Origin: Datura wrightii
Taxonomy: Eukaryota > Streptophyta > Magnoliopsida > Solanales > Solanaceae
DNA: 64,000 nucleotides
Assembly: GCA_035772735.1 (NCBI GenBank)
Contig: JASDFA010000002.1
Location: 6,386,001 to 6,450,000 of the forward strand
Direction of reading: 5' to 3'
Shown: piece by piece, positions 50,689-61,661 of the stretch
How the letters are laid out: every line of letters begins with the position of its first letter
How positions within the stretch are numbered: the stretch's first letter is position 1
The notes under the pieces: model-generated
What the model was told of the DNA's origin: nothing
The model's input: the letters and a program-made list of their open reading frames with translations, nothing else
The model's database searches: none
Program-made: the position numbers and the translations under genes

Positions 50689-51133
50689 CTGGAAAAGAGA
50701 TAGGATTTCAGAGGGTAAGCAAGCACCTCAAACCTGGAAACTTGAAAATAATTTCATAACCAAAAACATAAAATATAAAGGTAATTGGGCGGTGGCCGTT
50801 TTTAGGGCGGTGGCCATGTTACTTCCCGGTAGTGCTACTGTAAAACACCTATAACATTTTATTACGACCTCCAATTGATGAGACGTTTGATGTTATGAAA
50901 ACTAGACTCAAAGACCTTTAATTTGATAGGTCTTGGAGCTTCTAATTCATTATACATTAGGAGATATGGTTATTTAAAGTTGATCCAAATTTATAAACTT
51001 TACATACTCTTTATTTTTTCCATTCGTACACATTTCCCTTGTCATCTATGATCAATATACAACCCGTACTTCCCTTAACATAGCATATGGACATAAAATA
51101 GTTTCCAAAAATTTTTCGAGGTGTAATAGAAGG

Positions 51134-53259
51134 CTGGGTGGAAATTGAGTGAACGGATGACACAACGACTCCTTGTTGGAAACAACGAGTCGTTGTCAGC
51201 AGGTGTTGCAAGAGGTTGGGTTCAGAAGGTGGCATACAATAGGCCTTCCAATGACTCATTGTGGGTTATAACGAGTCATTGTTACTGTCGTTGTTTTGGA
51301 GCAAGAAATTCCAGTATAGAAGATGGATCGATACCACGACTCATTGGAAGAAATCACGAGTCGTGGTGAGGCCGGTGGTAAGCAGGTTAAGATTTTGTGG
51401 TGAACAAGCAATGGACAATGTAATAGATCGTTGTTTCAGAGGATGAGTCATCCTGTCCATCCGTTGTTAGTTCCAGAAGTGAGCTACAACAGTGCAAACC
51501 ACGAGCGATAAAACAGGTCGTCTTTAGCTCTAACGACCCGTTGGTTCCATCCGTTAGTTCAACCCGGCCAGTTTTCAAGGTACATTCATTAAGGGAATTT
51601 TTGACTTTTGCACGCTATGAGACCCTAAACTACGTCGTTTAAACTTATGGAAGGTGGGTTTTAGGGGAGATAATTAATTCTAAGTCCCCATTCATGCATG
51701 CAAGAATATTGAAAGGTAATCAAAGGTGATTCAAGGCTCTTCTCTTCAATTCTTTCAATTTCCTTCTTGGGCTTTCAAGGGAAGTTAAGAATCGGTTGTT
51801 CTAGGTTTGTAATGCTATCAATGGGTGATTTCTTCCACACCTATGCCCATCCAGTATGATTTTTACAAAATTTTATTAAAAACTCATGGGGTTTTGAAGA
51901 TGATATTTATAAAAGTCTAATGATTTGATAATGGGTTTTGTGATTTTAGAATCTCATCATAATCTATGGGTTTTGATCAGTTTTCATTATTTAAACCATT
52001 CATAATTTTATCGATTTTGATTTCTATAAAATTAAATCTAATTATGCATGACCCACGATGAATCGATTTATGATCTTCTCTTCAAATGATGATATATGCG
52101 AACCTAGCATGATTTCCCATTTGAAGTATTGATTTATGATATTACCCATCATGGTTTTATGAATTCCAAGCTGTATGCATAATTTACAAGTATGTATGAA
52201 CCTTATGAATCATGAATTATGTTTTGGCTGATTCACGGGCCTCATTTCATGGCTAGTTCACGTATGTACAAGTATGTTTATGATTATCATGATTTAACTA
52301 GCCCATGAATTCATGCATGTTATACTATAAGCACTATATATGTTTTGGGAGTAGTATCGAACACCGAGTAGGTTTGGGGCTCAGGTTAAGCCTGTGATCT
52401 CATGAACTACGTGCCACCATAAGTATGTTGGGACCCCTTTCATGACTGTCCCCGGCCCAAATGGCCCTTTTTCATGATGATATCACACTTTCATGGTCCT
52501 ACCCTTGGCAAGATACGGACACCCTCCTAACTAGGGTTACAAGTCGGGCTTCATGTGTGCTCATATGGGGTATTTTAGTTAAGAGAATCTCCCACTGTTC
52601 CTCATGATTTATGCATGTTATGATTATGTATTTTGGCTCAAGTCATGTTAAGTAAAGCTCTCCTTATGATTATGATCATATTTATATTATGAATGTTTTG
52701 AAAACCTTGGGCCTTATGTTATGTTACGATGTTTATGATATGAGCATGATTTCCTACTTTTATGATCATTTATCAGTTTTATATGTTTTAAATGTGCGTT
52801 TTACTTACCTTACATACTTAGTACATTCCACGTACTGACCATATTTTTTCGATGCTGTATCATTTCATGATACAGGACGTGGCTCTCAGGCTCACCCTCC
52901 TCAATAGATTCTCAGAATTTTCTATCAGCTTATTTGGTGAGTCCTCATTTTCCGAGGGTCATATGTTTAGACTCTATGCTTTTCTTTCAGTTTTAGAATT
53001 ATTGGGTTAGTTGGGGAGTTGTCCCACCAACCCGTCTTTCATGATTAGAGGCTTTTCAGACTACAAGTGGTATTTAGTAGTCATGTATGGATTATGTATT
53101 TTCCTTTCTCCATATTTATGACATGTTTACATTTTCTTATGTTTAGTCTTCCACTTATGTGATTGAATTAGATGTACGCTAATGCCATGGGTTGACTTGG
53201 GGTCTCTCGGGACTTCTTATCCCATGACTACGATCCGGGTGTACGTTTGGGTCGTGACA
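51134..53259 (+). repeat. R7: left LTR, piece 3
   Basis: Matches 58472-60609. U3 words include ACAACGAGTCGTTGT (51182-51196) and CACGAGTCGTG (51355-51365), both perfect palindromes around one base. Ends GGGTCGTGACA. Clearly more diverged from its partner than the two R6 LTRs are from each other. Confidence 0.92.
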
Positions 53260-53263
53260 AACT

Positions 53264-53274
53264 TGGTATCAGAG
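53264..53274 (+). other. R7: primer-binding site
   Basis: TGGTATCAGAG, initiator-methionine tRNA type. Confidence 0.92.
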
Positions 53275-53468
53275 TCATAGGTTTTGAAGTGTCCTAGGGT
53301 GTCTGAAAGTCGCGTTGAGTAGAGTCTTTTTCATGGTTGTGAAGCGCTCTACACCTATGACAGAGAGGTTATGAGACATTTAGGAAATGTTCCCTTCTTT
53401 CATGATCTATGTCATGCGATGAAAAGTCCTCAACCCTTCTAATTCTTGTTATTCATATTTGCAACATC

Positions 53469-54530
53469 ATGCCTCTACGCCGAGTGAACACCAGAAGAAA
53501 TGGTAACGGTAATGATCATGAGGGTGCCAATGGTGAGGAGCATCAACCAGCCCCATCAGTTCACGAGGAGCACGCACCAGAGCCAACCGCCCACTCTGAG
53601 TTTAGGGCAGCGATTCAGATGCTGGCACAGGCCTTGACGACCAGGTTAAAATCCTACAGTGGTGCATTACCCTTAGAATGGGAATGCAGCAGCAGCTAAG
53701 GTGAGGGATTTCTTGAGGATAAGCCCTCCTGAGTTCACGGGGTCGAAGATGGACGAGGATGCCCACAATTTCATTGTTGACATTCGGAAGATCACCCAGG
53801 ATATTGGGGTGAACAATGGAGAGTGTGTTTACTTGACCTCCTATCAGCTAAAGGGGGTGGCTCATATATGGTTTAAGCAGTGGAGAGATGCCAGGGTAGT
53901 GGGTGCAGGCCCGATAGGTTGGGAAGAGTTCCACTCAACATTTTTGGAATGGTTTTTCCCTCGGGAGATGAGGTAGCTCAAGCCGGTCGAGTTTTTTAAT
54001 TTGAAGCAGGCTAACATGTCTGTTCAAGAGTATGCATTAGAGTTCACTCGATTATCTAAGTATGCTCCAGGGTTGGTGGCAGACTAGAGGGCTCGGGTGA
54101 GTCATTTTGTGCATAGGGTGGCAGATTATTTTGACAAGGATTGCAGGATCTCCATGCTACATCAGGATATCGACTTTCCCCACATTGTGTTGCATGCTCA
54201 GTAGATGGAGTCGGTCTACCGGAGGCAGAGGGAGTCCAAGAGGGCCAGGACTGACAGTTATGGAACTTCTCAGGTCAGGTCAGGAGGTGGACAACGTCAG
54301 TAGTCTCAGCATAGGCCTATCGCCCCAGCTCCATCATCGGCCAACATGCCATCTAGGTTCAGGGGAGATAAGAGGAGTAGGGCTTTAGGCTCAAGGGATC
54401 AGGGAAACATACAATTGGATCAAACTTTTCGAGCTTTTGCAAAAAGTGCAGCAAGAACCATCCTGGGAGGTGCTTAGTTGGCTCAGATACTTGTTTCGGG
54501 TGTGGCAAACTCGGACACCGACTTAAGGAT
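53469..54530 (+). pseudogene. R7: gag
   Basis: ATG at 53469 (MPLRRVNTRRNGNGND). After a frameshift near 53690 the gag core runs in 53701-53976 (SPPEFTGSKMDEDA, YQLKGVAHIWFKQW, FFPREMR) and on through stops to NMSVQEYALEFTRLSKYAP. The zinc knuckle (CFGCGKLGHRLKD, about 54496-54534) has lost its last Cys to a TGA. TAG codons at about 53974, 54087, 54202 and 54301 sit where relatives have an open codon. Confidence 0.88.
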
Positions 54531-55160
54531 TGACCCTCAGCCAGATCAGGGGTCGGTGGAGGCTGTGTGATAGTAGCCAGTTCTGCTGCTCCAGCAACAC
54601 GTCCACCTCAGTAGGGTGCCTTTACTAGTTCAGCAGGCGGTCAACGCCAAAATAGATTTTATGCTTTAGTGCCTCGCCAGGAGTAAGAGGTTTCGCCAGA
54701 TATGGTCACTGGTATGTTACAAGTCTTCCATATTGATGCTTATGCCTTGTTAGATCCAAGAGATACTTTGTCTTTTGTGACTCCCTATATTGCTAGTAGT
54801 TTTGGAGTTATCCTTGAAATCCTGTCAAAACCGTTCTCAGTCTCTACTCCAGTCGGTGATTCTGTGATAGCTAGGCGGGTGTATAGAGGTTGCCCCATTA
54901 CAATATTGCATAAGGTCATCTCCACAGACTTAGTAGAGTTAGCTATGACTGACTTTGACATCATTTTGGGTATGGATTGGTTGTACGCATGTTATACTTT
55001 GATAAATTATAGGACCCATGCGGTGGAATTCCGATTTTCGGGTGAGTCAGTTTTAGAGTGGAAGGGTTATTTAGCTGTACCAGCCAGTCGGTTTATTTCA
55101 TGTCTTAAGGCCAGGAAAATGATTTCTAAGGGTTGCATGTATCACCTAGTTAGGGTTAAG
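54531..55160 (+). pseudogene. R7: protease
   Basis: Open from 54702. The active-site region reads LLDPRDTLSFV where R4 has LLDPGATLSFV, so the conserved Gly-Ala after the catalytic Asp is lost and the enzyme should be dead. FDIILGMDWLYACY follows as usual. Confidence 0.88.
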
Positions 55161-56520
55161 GATGTTGAGTCCGAGACCCCGACTATCCAGATAATTCTGG
55201 TAGTGTGTGAGTATCCAGAGGTTTTTCTCGATGATTTGCCAGGTGTTCCTCCTGAGGGGGAAATTGATTCCGGCATTGACCTTCTACCCGATACGCAACC
55301 TATATCTATTCCTCTGTATAGGATGGCTCTAGCCAAGCCAAAGAAGTTGAAGGATCAGTTGAAGGACTTATTAGATAAGGGATTTATCAGGCCGAGAAAG
55401 TCTCCATAGGGTGCACCAGTGTTATTTGTCCGGAAGAAGGATGGTTCCCTTCGCATGGGTATTGATTATCGGCAATTGAACAAGGTCACTATCAAGAATA
55501 GGTACCCCTTACCAAGGATTGATGATTTGTTTGACCAGCTCCAGGGTGCTAGATGTTTCTCAAAGATAGATATCAGAGTTCAGGAGTGTGACATCCCGAA
55601 GACAGCCCTCAGGACACGGTATGGCCATTATGAGTTTGTAGTTATGTCTTTTGGACTAACAAATGCCCCTGAAGCTTTTATGGACCTGATGAACAGGGTG
55701 TTCAAGCAATATCTAGACATGTTCGTGATCGTGTTCATCGATGATATCCTTATGTATTCTCAGAGCGAGGAGAAGCATGCCGCTCAATTGAGAATAGTGC
55801 TTCAGACCCTCAAGGATCGTCAGTTGTATGCAAAGTTCAGCAAGTGTAAATTTTGGTTGGACTCTGTGGCATTTTTAGACCATGTGGTATTGAGTGAGGG
55901 CATAAGGGTGAATTCTCATAAAATTGAAGCGGTAAAGATTTGGCCCAGACCGGTGAATCCTTTAGAAGTTCAGTTTCTTGGGCCTAGAAGGTTACTATCG
56001 GAGGTTTGTTGAGGGATTTTCATCAATTGCTGCACCATTGGCCAGGTTGACTCAGAAAAAGGTAAAGTTCCAATGGTCGGAGGCTTGTGAGAAAAGCTTT
56101 CAAGAGTTGAAGACTCGACTTACTTCAGCAACCATGTTGACCCTACCCGAGGGTACTGATGATTTTGTAGTATATTGTGATGCGTTGAGAATCGAACTTG
56201 GGTGTGTGTTGATGCAGCATGGGAAAGTGATAGAGTATGCCTCAAGACAGTTGAAAATCCATGAGAAGAATTACTCGATCCATGATCTTGAGTTGGCCGC
56301 TGTGGTGTTTACATTGAAGATATGGCAGCACTACTTGTATGGTGTCCACGTGGATGTATTTACGGACCACAAAAGCTTGCAATATCTGTTTACATAGATA
56401 GATCTCAATCTTTGATAAAAGAGGTGGTTGGAGTTACTCAAGGACTACGATATGAGTGTTCTTTACCACCCGAGTAAGGTTAATGTGGTAGAGGACGCAC
56501 TTAGTAGGCTCTTTATAGAG
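55161..56520 (+). pseudogene. R7: reverse transcriptase and RNase H
   Basis: Open pieces 54702-55409, 55419-56012 and 55978-56397. KDLLDKGFIRP is followed by a TAG in place of Trp (55408 region), then VRKKDGSLRMGIDYRQLN. At about 55570 the SGYHQ segment after KIDIR is missing, an in-frame deletion of about seven codons. FIDD is intact (FVIVFIDDILMYS). A frameshift at about 55970 leads into FLGLEGYYRRF and RNase H (VVYCDALRIELGCV, NYSIHDLELAAVV, TDHKSLQYLFT), ended by TAG, TGA and TAA within 56396-56424. Confidence 0.9.
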
Positions 56521-58112
56521 AGTGTGTCCCACGTAGATGAGGGAAAGAAAAAGTTGGTGAAAGATGTCCATCGACTTGCAAGGTTGGGAGTTAGATTGGT
56601 CGACTCGACCGATGGAGGTGTTGTTATGCAAAACGGATCCGAATCATCCTTGGTGACTGATATGAAGGCTAGACAAGATGAGGATTCGATGTTGGTAAAG
56701 CTAAAGAAGCCGTTCGGAGTCAGAAGGTGGAGGTTTTCTCCCAAGGGGAAGATGGTGTGTTGCGGTACCAGGGTCATCTGTGTGTTCCAAACATTGATGA
56801 TTTGAGGGACCGGATATTGCATAAGCACATGGATCTAGGTACTTTATCCATGCGGGTGCCACAAAAATGTATCATGATTTGCGGGAAATATATTAGTGGA
56901 ACGACATGAAGAGGGATATTGCAGAATTCATAGCCAAGTGCCCGAACTATTAGCAAGTGAAGATCGAGCACCAAAGGCCAGGAGGCGTACTTCAGGATAT
57001 TAGCATTCCTACTTGGAAGTGGGAAGAAATCAATATGGACTTCATAACTGGGTTTCCTCGTACTCGCCGGTAACATGACTCCATTTGGGTGGTGGTCGAC
57101 AAGTTGACCAAGGCAGCACATTTCCTACCAGTGAAAATCAAAGATTTAGTGGATGATTATGCCAAATTTTATATTCGAGAGTTGGTTTGACTTCATGGAG
57201 TGCCCTTGTCTATTATTTCAAACCGAGGTACTCAGTTTACCTCCCAGTTCTAGCGGTCTTTTCAGAAGGGCTTGGGACTCAAGTTAAGCTCAGCACAGCC
57301 TTTCATCCGCAAATGGATGGCCATGCCGAACGAACAATCCAGACTCTCGAGGACATGTTGAGAGCATGTGTGATGGATTTCAAAGGTAGCTAGGATGATC
57401 ATTTGCCCTTGATCGAGTTTGCTTATAATAACAACTATCACTCTAGCATCTAGATGCTGCCGTTTGAGGCTCTTTATGGACGAAGGTGTAGATCGCCCAT
57501 TGATGGTTTTAGGTTGGTGAGGCATCTATGATAGGGCCTGATTCAGTTCATGAGGCTACGGTAAAGGTTTAGTTGATAAGGTACCGATTGAAAACCGCTC
57601 AGAGTCATCAAAAGTCATATGCAGATGTGAGAAGAAGAGATTTGGAGTTTGAGGTAGACAATTGGGTATTTCTAAAGATATCTGCCATGAAGGGAGTCAT
57701 GCGGTTTTGGAAGAAAGGAAAACTCAGCTCCCGCTATGTTGGTCCCTACAGGGTTATGAGAAGAGTTGGTAAGGTAGCGTATGATTTGGACCCGCCCTCA
57801 GAGTTATCTTCTGTGCATCCCGTGTTTCATGTGTCGCTTTTGAAGAAATGCTTGGGAGATCCATCTCTAGTAGTCCCAGTGGACAGCGTTGGTGTAAAAG
57901 ATAGCCTCAGCTATGAAGAAGATCCTATGGAAATATTAGACCATCAAGTTCGAAGACTAAGGAACAAAGAAGTAGTTTTAGTTAAAGTACTATAGAGAAA
58001 TTAGCATGTTGAAGGAGCTATATGGGAAGCCGAAGCGGATATGATGGCTAGATACCCACATTTATTCTCTATCGGCTCAGTTTCGACTCGAGGTATCAGT
58101 TGTGCTTTATGA
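56521..58112 (+). pseudogene. R7: integrase with chromodomain
   Basis: Zinc-binding part 56810-56960 is damaged. The core shows WVVVDKLTKAAHFLPVK, SIISNRGTQF (Asn for Asp in the motif), HAERTIQTLEDMLR, then an AYNNNYHSSI stretch, with stops at about 57188, 57253, 57391 and 57451 exactly where R4 or R6 have Arg, Trp, Trp and Gln. From 57573 to 57995 it is open again: SSRYVGPYRVMRRVG, VHPVFHVSLLKK and the chromodomain start (YEEDPMEILDHQVRRL). Two TAGs (57993-57995, 58002-58004) interrupt the chromodomain; the reading ends at 58112. Confidence 0.88.
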
Positions 58113-58333
58113 ATCTATTTAGTTTTCATGTTCAGTTCATGTGTTCAAGTTTCCTTTATATGTATGAATGTGTATGTGAAGCATGAGATCAGTCCATCCA
58201 TGTGTTATGAATCGGAGGTAGTCATTCCATAAAGTTTTAGTTTAAATGATCAGTATTTGAATATGATAATTGCATATGTCTGTTTCTGCTTGTTTCCTAT
58301 ATTCGAGGACGAATGTTCTCAAGGGAGAGATAT
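58113..58333 (+). other. R7: 3' untranslated part and polypurine tract
   Basis: ATTCGAGGACGAATGTTC at about 58301, then TCAAGGGAGAGATAT up to the LTR at 58334. Mirror image of the R4 tract. Confidence 0.88.
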
Positions 58334-60609
58334 TGTAATACCCCAAAAGTGCTTGAGAATAGACCTGGGAGTTAAAAGTTGAAAACTGCTGAAATAGGGA
58401 AAATTTCACAGAACGGACCATGGAACGACTCGTCGTATCAGACCACGGGTCGTTATATGCAGTCGTTGGTTAGGGAAGGCTGGGTGGCAGTTGAGACAAC
58501 TGATGGCACAATGACTCGTTGTTGGGAACAACGAGCCATTGTCAGCAGGCGTTGGAAGAGGTTGGGTTCAGCAGGTGGCATACAACAGGCCTTCCAATGA
58601 CTCGTTGTGAGTTGTAAGGAGTCGTTGTTACCGGTTATAGTTTTGGTGCAAGAAATTCTAGTGTAGATGAAGGATCGAGACCACGACTCGTTGGAAGAAA
58701 CTATGAGTCGTGGTGAGGCCCGTGGTAAGAAGGTTCAGATTTGGTGGTGAGCAAGCAATGGATGATGTAACGGATCGTTGTTTCATAGGACGAGTCATCC
58801 TATCCGTCTGTTGGTCAGTTTCGAAAGTGAGCTACAATAGTGCAAACCACGAGCGACAGAACGGTTCGTTGTTATCTCTAACGACCCATTGGTTTTGTCC
58901 GTTAGTTCAGCCTGACCAGTTTTCGAGGCAGATTCATTAAGGGCATTTTTGACTTTTCCATGCTATGAGACCCTAAACTACATTGTTTTAACTTATGGGA
59001 GGTGGGTTTTAGGGGGATAATTTATTCTAAGTCCCCATTCGTGCATGCAAGAATATTGAGAGGTAATCAAAGGTGATTCAAGGCTCTTCTCTTCAATTCT
59101 TTCAATTTCCTTCTTGGGCTTTCAAGGGAAGTTAAGAATCAGTTGTTCTGGGTATGTAAGGCTATCAATGAGTGATTTCTTCCACACCCGTGCCCATCCT
59201 CTATGATTTTTACAAAAATTTTATTGAAAACTCATGGGGTTTTGAAGATGATATTTATAAAAGTCTAATGATTTTATAATTGGTTTTGTGATTTTAGAAT
59301 CTCATCATAATCTATGGGTTTTGATCAGTTTTTATTATTTAAACCATTCATAATTTTATCGATTTTGATTTTTATGAAATTAAGTCTAATTATGCATGAC
59401 CCACGATGAATCGATTTACGATCTTCTCTTCAAATGATGATATATACGAACCCAACATGATTTACCATTTGAAGTATTGATTTATGATATTTCCCATCAT
59501 GGTTTTATGAATTCCAAGCTATATGCATGATTTACAAGTATGTATGAACCTTATGAATCATGAATTATGTTTTGGCTGATTCACGGGCGTCGTTTCATGG
59601 CCAGTTCATGTATGTACAAGTATGTTTATTATTATCATGATTTAACTAGCCCATGAATTCATGCATGTTATACTATGAGCACTTTATATGTTTTGGGAGT
59701 AGTATCGAACACCGAGTAGGTTCGAGGCTCAGGTTAAGCCCCTGCTCTCATGAACTACGTGCCACCATAGGTATGTTTGGACCCCTTTCATGACTGTCCC
59801 CGGCCCAAATGGCTCGTTTTCATGGTGATATCACACTTTCATGGTCCTACCCTTGGTAAGGAGCAGACACCCTCCCGACTAGGGTTACAAGTCGGGCTTC
59901 ATGTGTGCTCATATGAGGTATTTCGGTTAAGAGAATCTCCCACTGTTCCTCATGATTTATGCATGTTATGATTATGTATTTTGTCTCAAGTCGTGTTAAG
60001 TAAAGCTCTCTCCTTATTATTATGATCATATTTACATTACTAATGTTTTGAAAACCTTGCGCCTTATGTTATGTTACGATGTTTATGATATGAGCATGAT
60101 GTCCTAATCTTATGATCATTTATGAGTTTTATATGTTTTAAGTGTCCATTTTACTTACTTTGCATACTCAGTACATTCCACGTACTGACCGCATACTTTC
60201 TATGCTGTATTGTTTCATGATACAAGACCCGGCTCTCAGGCTCACCCTCCTCAGTAGCTCCTCAGAATTTTCTATCAGCTTATTTGGTGAGTCCTCATGT
60301 TTTGAGGGACATATGTTCAGACTCTATGCTTTTCTCTCAGTTTCAAAATTGTTGGGTTAGTTGGGGAGTTGTCCCATCAACCCGTCTTTCATGATTAGAG
60401 GCTTTTCAGAATACAAGTGGTATTCAACCGTCATGTATGGATTATGTATTTTCCTTTCTCCGTATTTATGACATGTTTACGTTTTCTTATGTTAAGTCTT
60501 TATCTTATGTGGTTGAATTGGATGTTCGCTCATGCCATGGGTTGACTTGGGGTCTCTCGGGACTTCTTGTCCCATGTATACGATCCGGGTGTATGTTTGG
60601 GTCGTGACA
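58334..60609 (+). repeat. R7: right (3') LTR
   Basis: 2276 bp, TGTAATACCCC...GGGTCGTGACA, uninterrupted. ACGACTCGT-type words at about 58420-58930. It serves as the reference for the broken left LTR. Confidence 0.95.
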
Positions 60610-60614
60610 AGTCT

Positions 60615-61656
60615 TGTCTCCAAAACTTAAGATAACTTAACTAATTAGCCTTGGCTAACTCATGAAATCATGCATAACTTGAGTGGGCTTGCCCAAACCT
60701 TAACGTCATGCTTGCATGTGGTAGACATCATACGAAAAATCATAATTAAATTCATGAGTAAATCATAAACATTTTTCCATGCTAAACATTTTACCATACT
60801 TGGAAGCATAGATCATAAGCTCAACTTTTCATGAAACTTGCATAATTGGGCATCATTTCCTTAAAACTTGAAATCATAATCGTAATTAAAATAAGTATAA
60901 AACCTGCCCATGATTCTTAAAACATCATTTAAAACATGATGGGAATTGACCCATGAATTAAACATAAAGAATTTCATAAACTTGGGTTAAAATCTCAAAG
61001 AATCATACACTTAGATTCATAAACTTGAGAAGGGATTTGAGCATGACAGTGAAGGGAAACACTCATTCATTACCCAACATGCTTGAGTAAGCTAATTTCA
61101 CACCCTTCATTGAAATCCCAAGAGATTTGGGGAAGAACTTGGAGAATTCTTAGACTTGATCTTCAATTGAATCCTCTAAACTTGCATGCATAGAAGATAA
61201 TGATTTAGAATAGGCTAAACTTTCTTAAAACTCTCCTAACAGAGCTTAAGATGTATTTTAGGGTTTAGGAGCTTAAGAATTATAAAAACACCCCTTACCA
61301 ATTTCGCAGAAAAATGACTCTGTCAGTCCTCATGAGGGACATCACGAGTCGTTAGGAGAGTCATGACTTGTGGCCCTCACTCTTGACCTACAGTGGAAAC
61401 CAACCTCCAACTCAACCATCCTGACTATGACTCACTTCGTGAGTCATGGAGTGACACCATGACTCGTGGCTACATCCGTAGTCACCCCCTAACCACGACT
61501 CCTTACTAGCCTACCTCCCCTTCAAGTCACTTCACGACTCATTGGGTGACCCCACGAGTCACCTGACTAGTCGTTCTGTGACTTTGTGCAAATTTCTTTT
61601 TCTATTTCTCTGCTTTAACCCTCAGGTCTGATCTTTGAAACTTTTGGGGTATTACA
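60615..61656 (-). repeat. R4: right (5') LTR, second part
   Basis: Continues from 36933; matches 19080-20122 of the left LTR. U3 words at about 61325-61585. Ends GGGGTATTACA next to AGATC. Confidence 0.92.
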
Positions 61657-61661
61657 AGATC

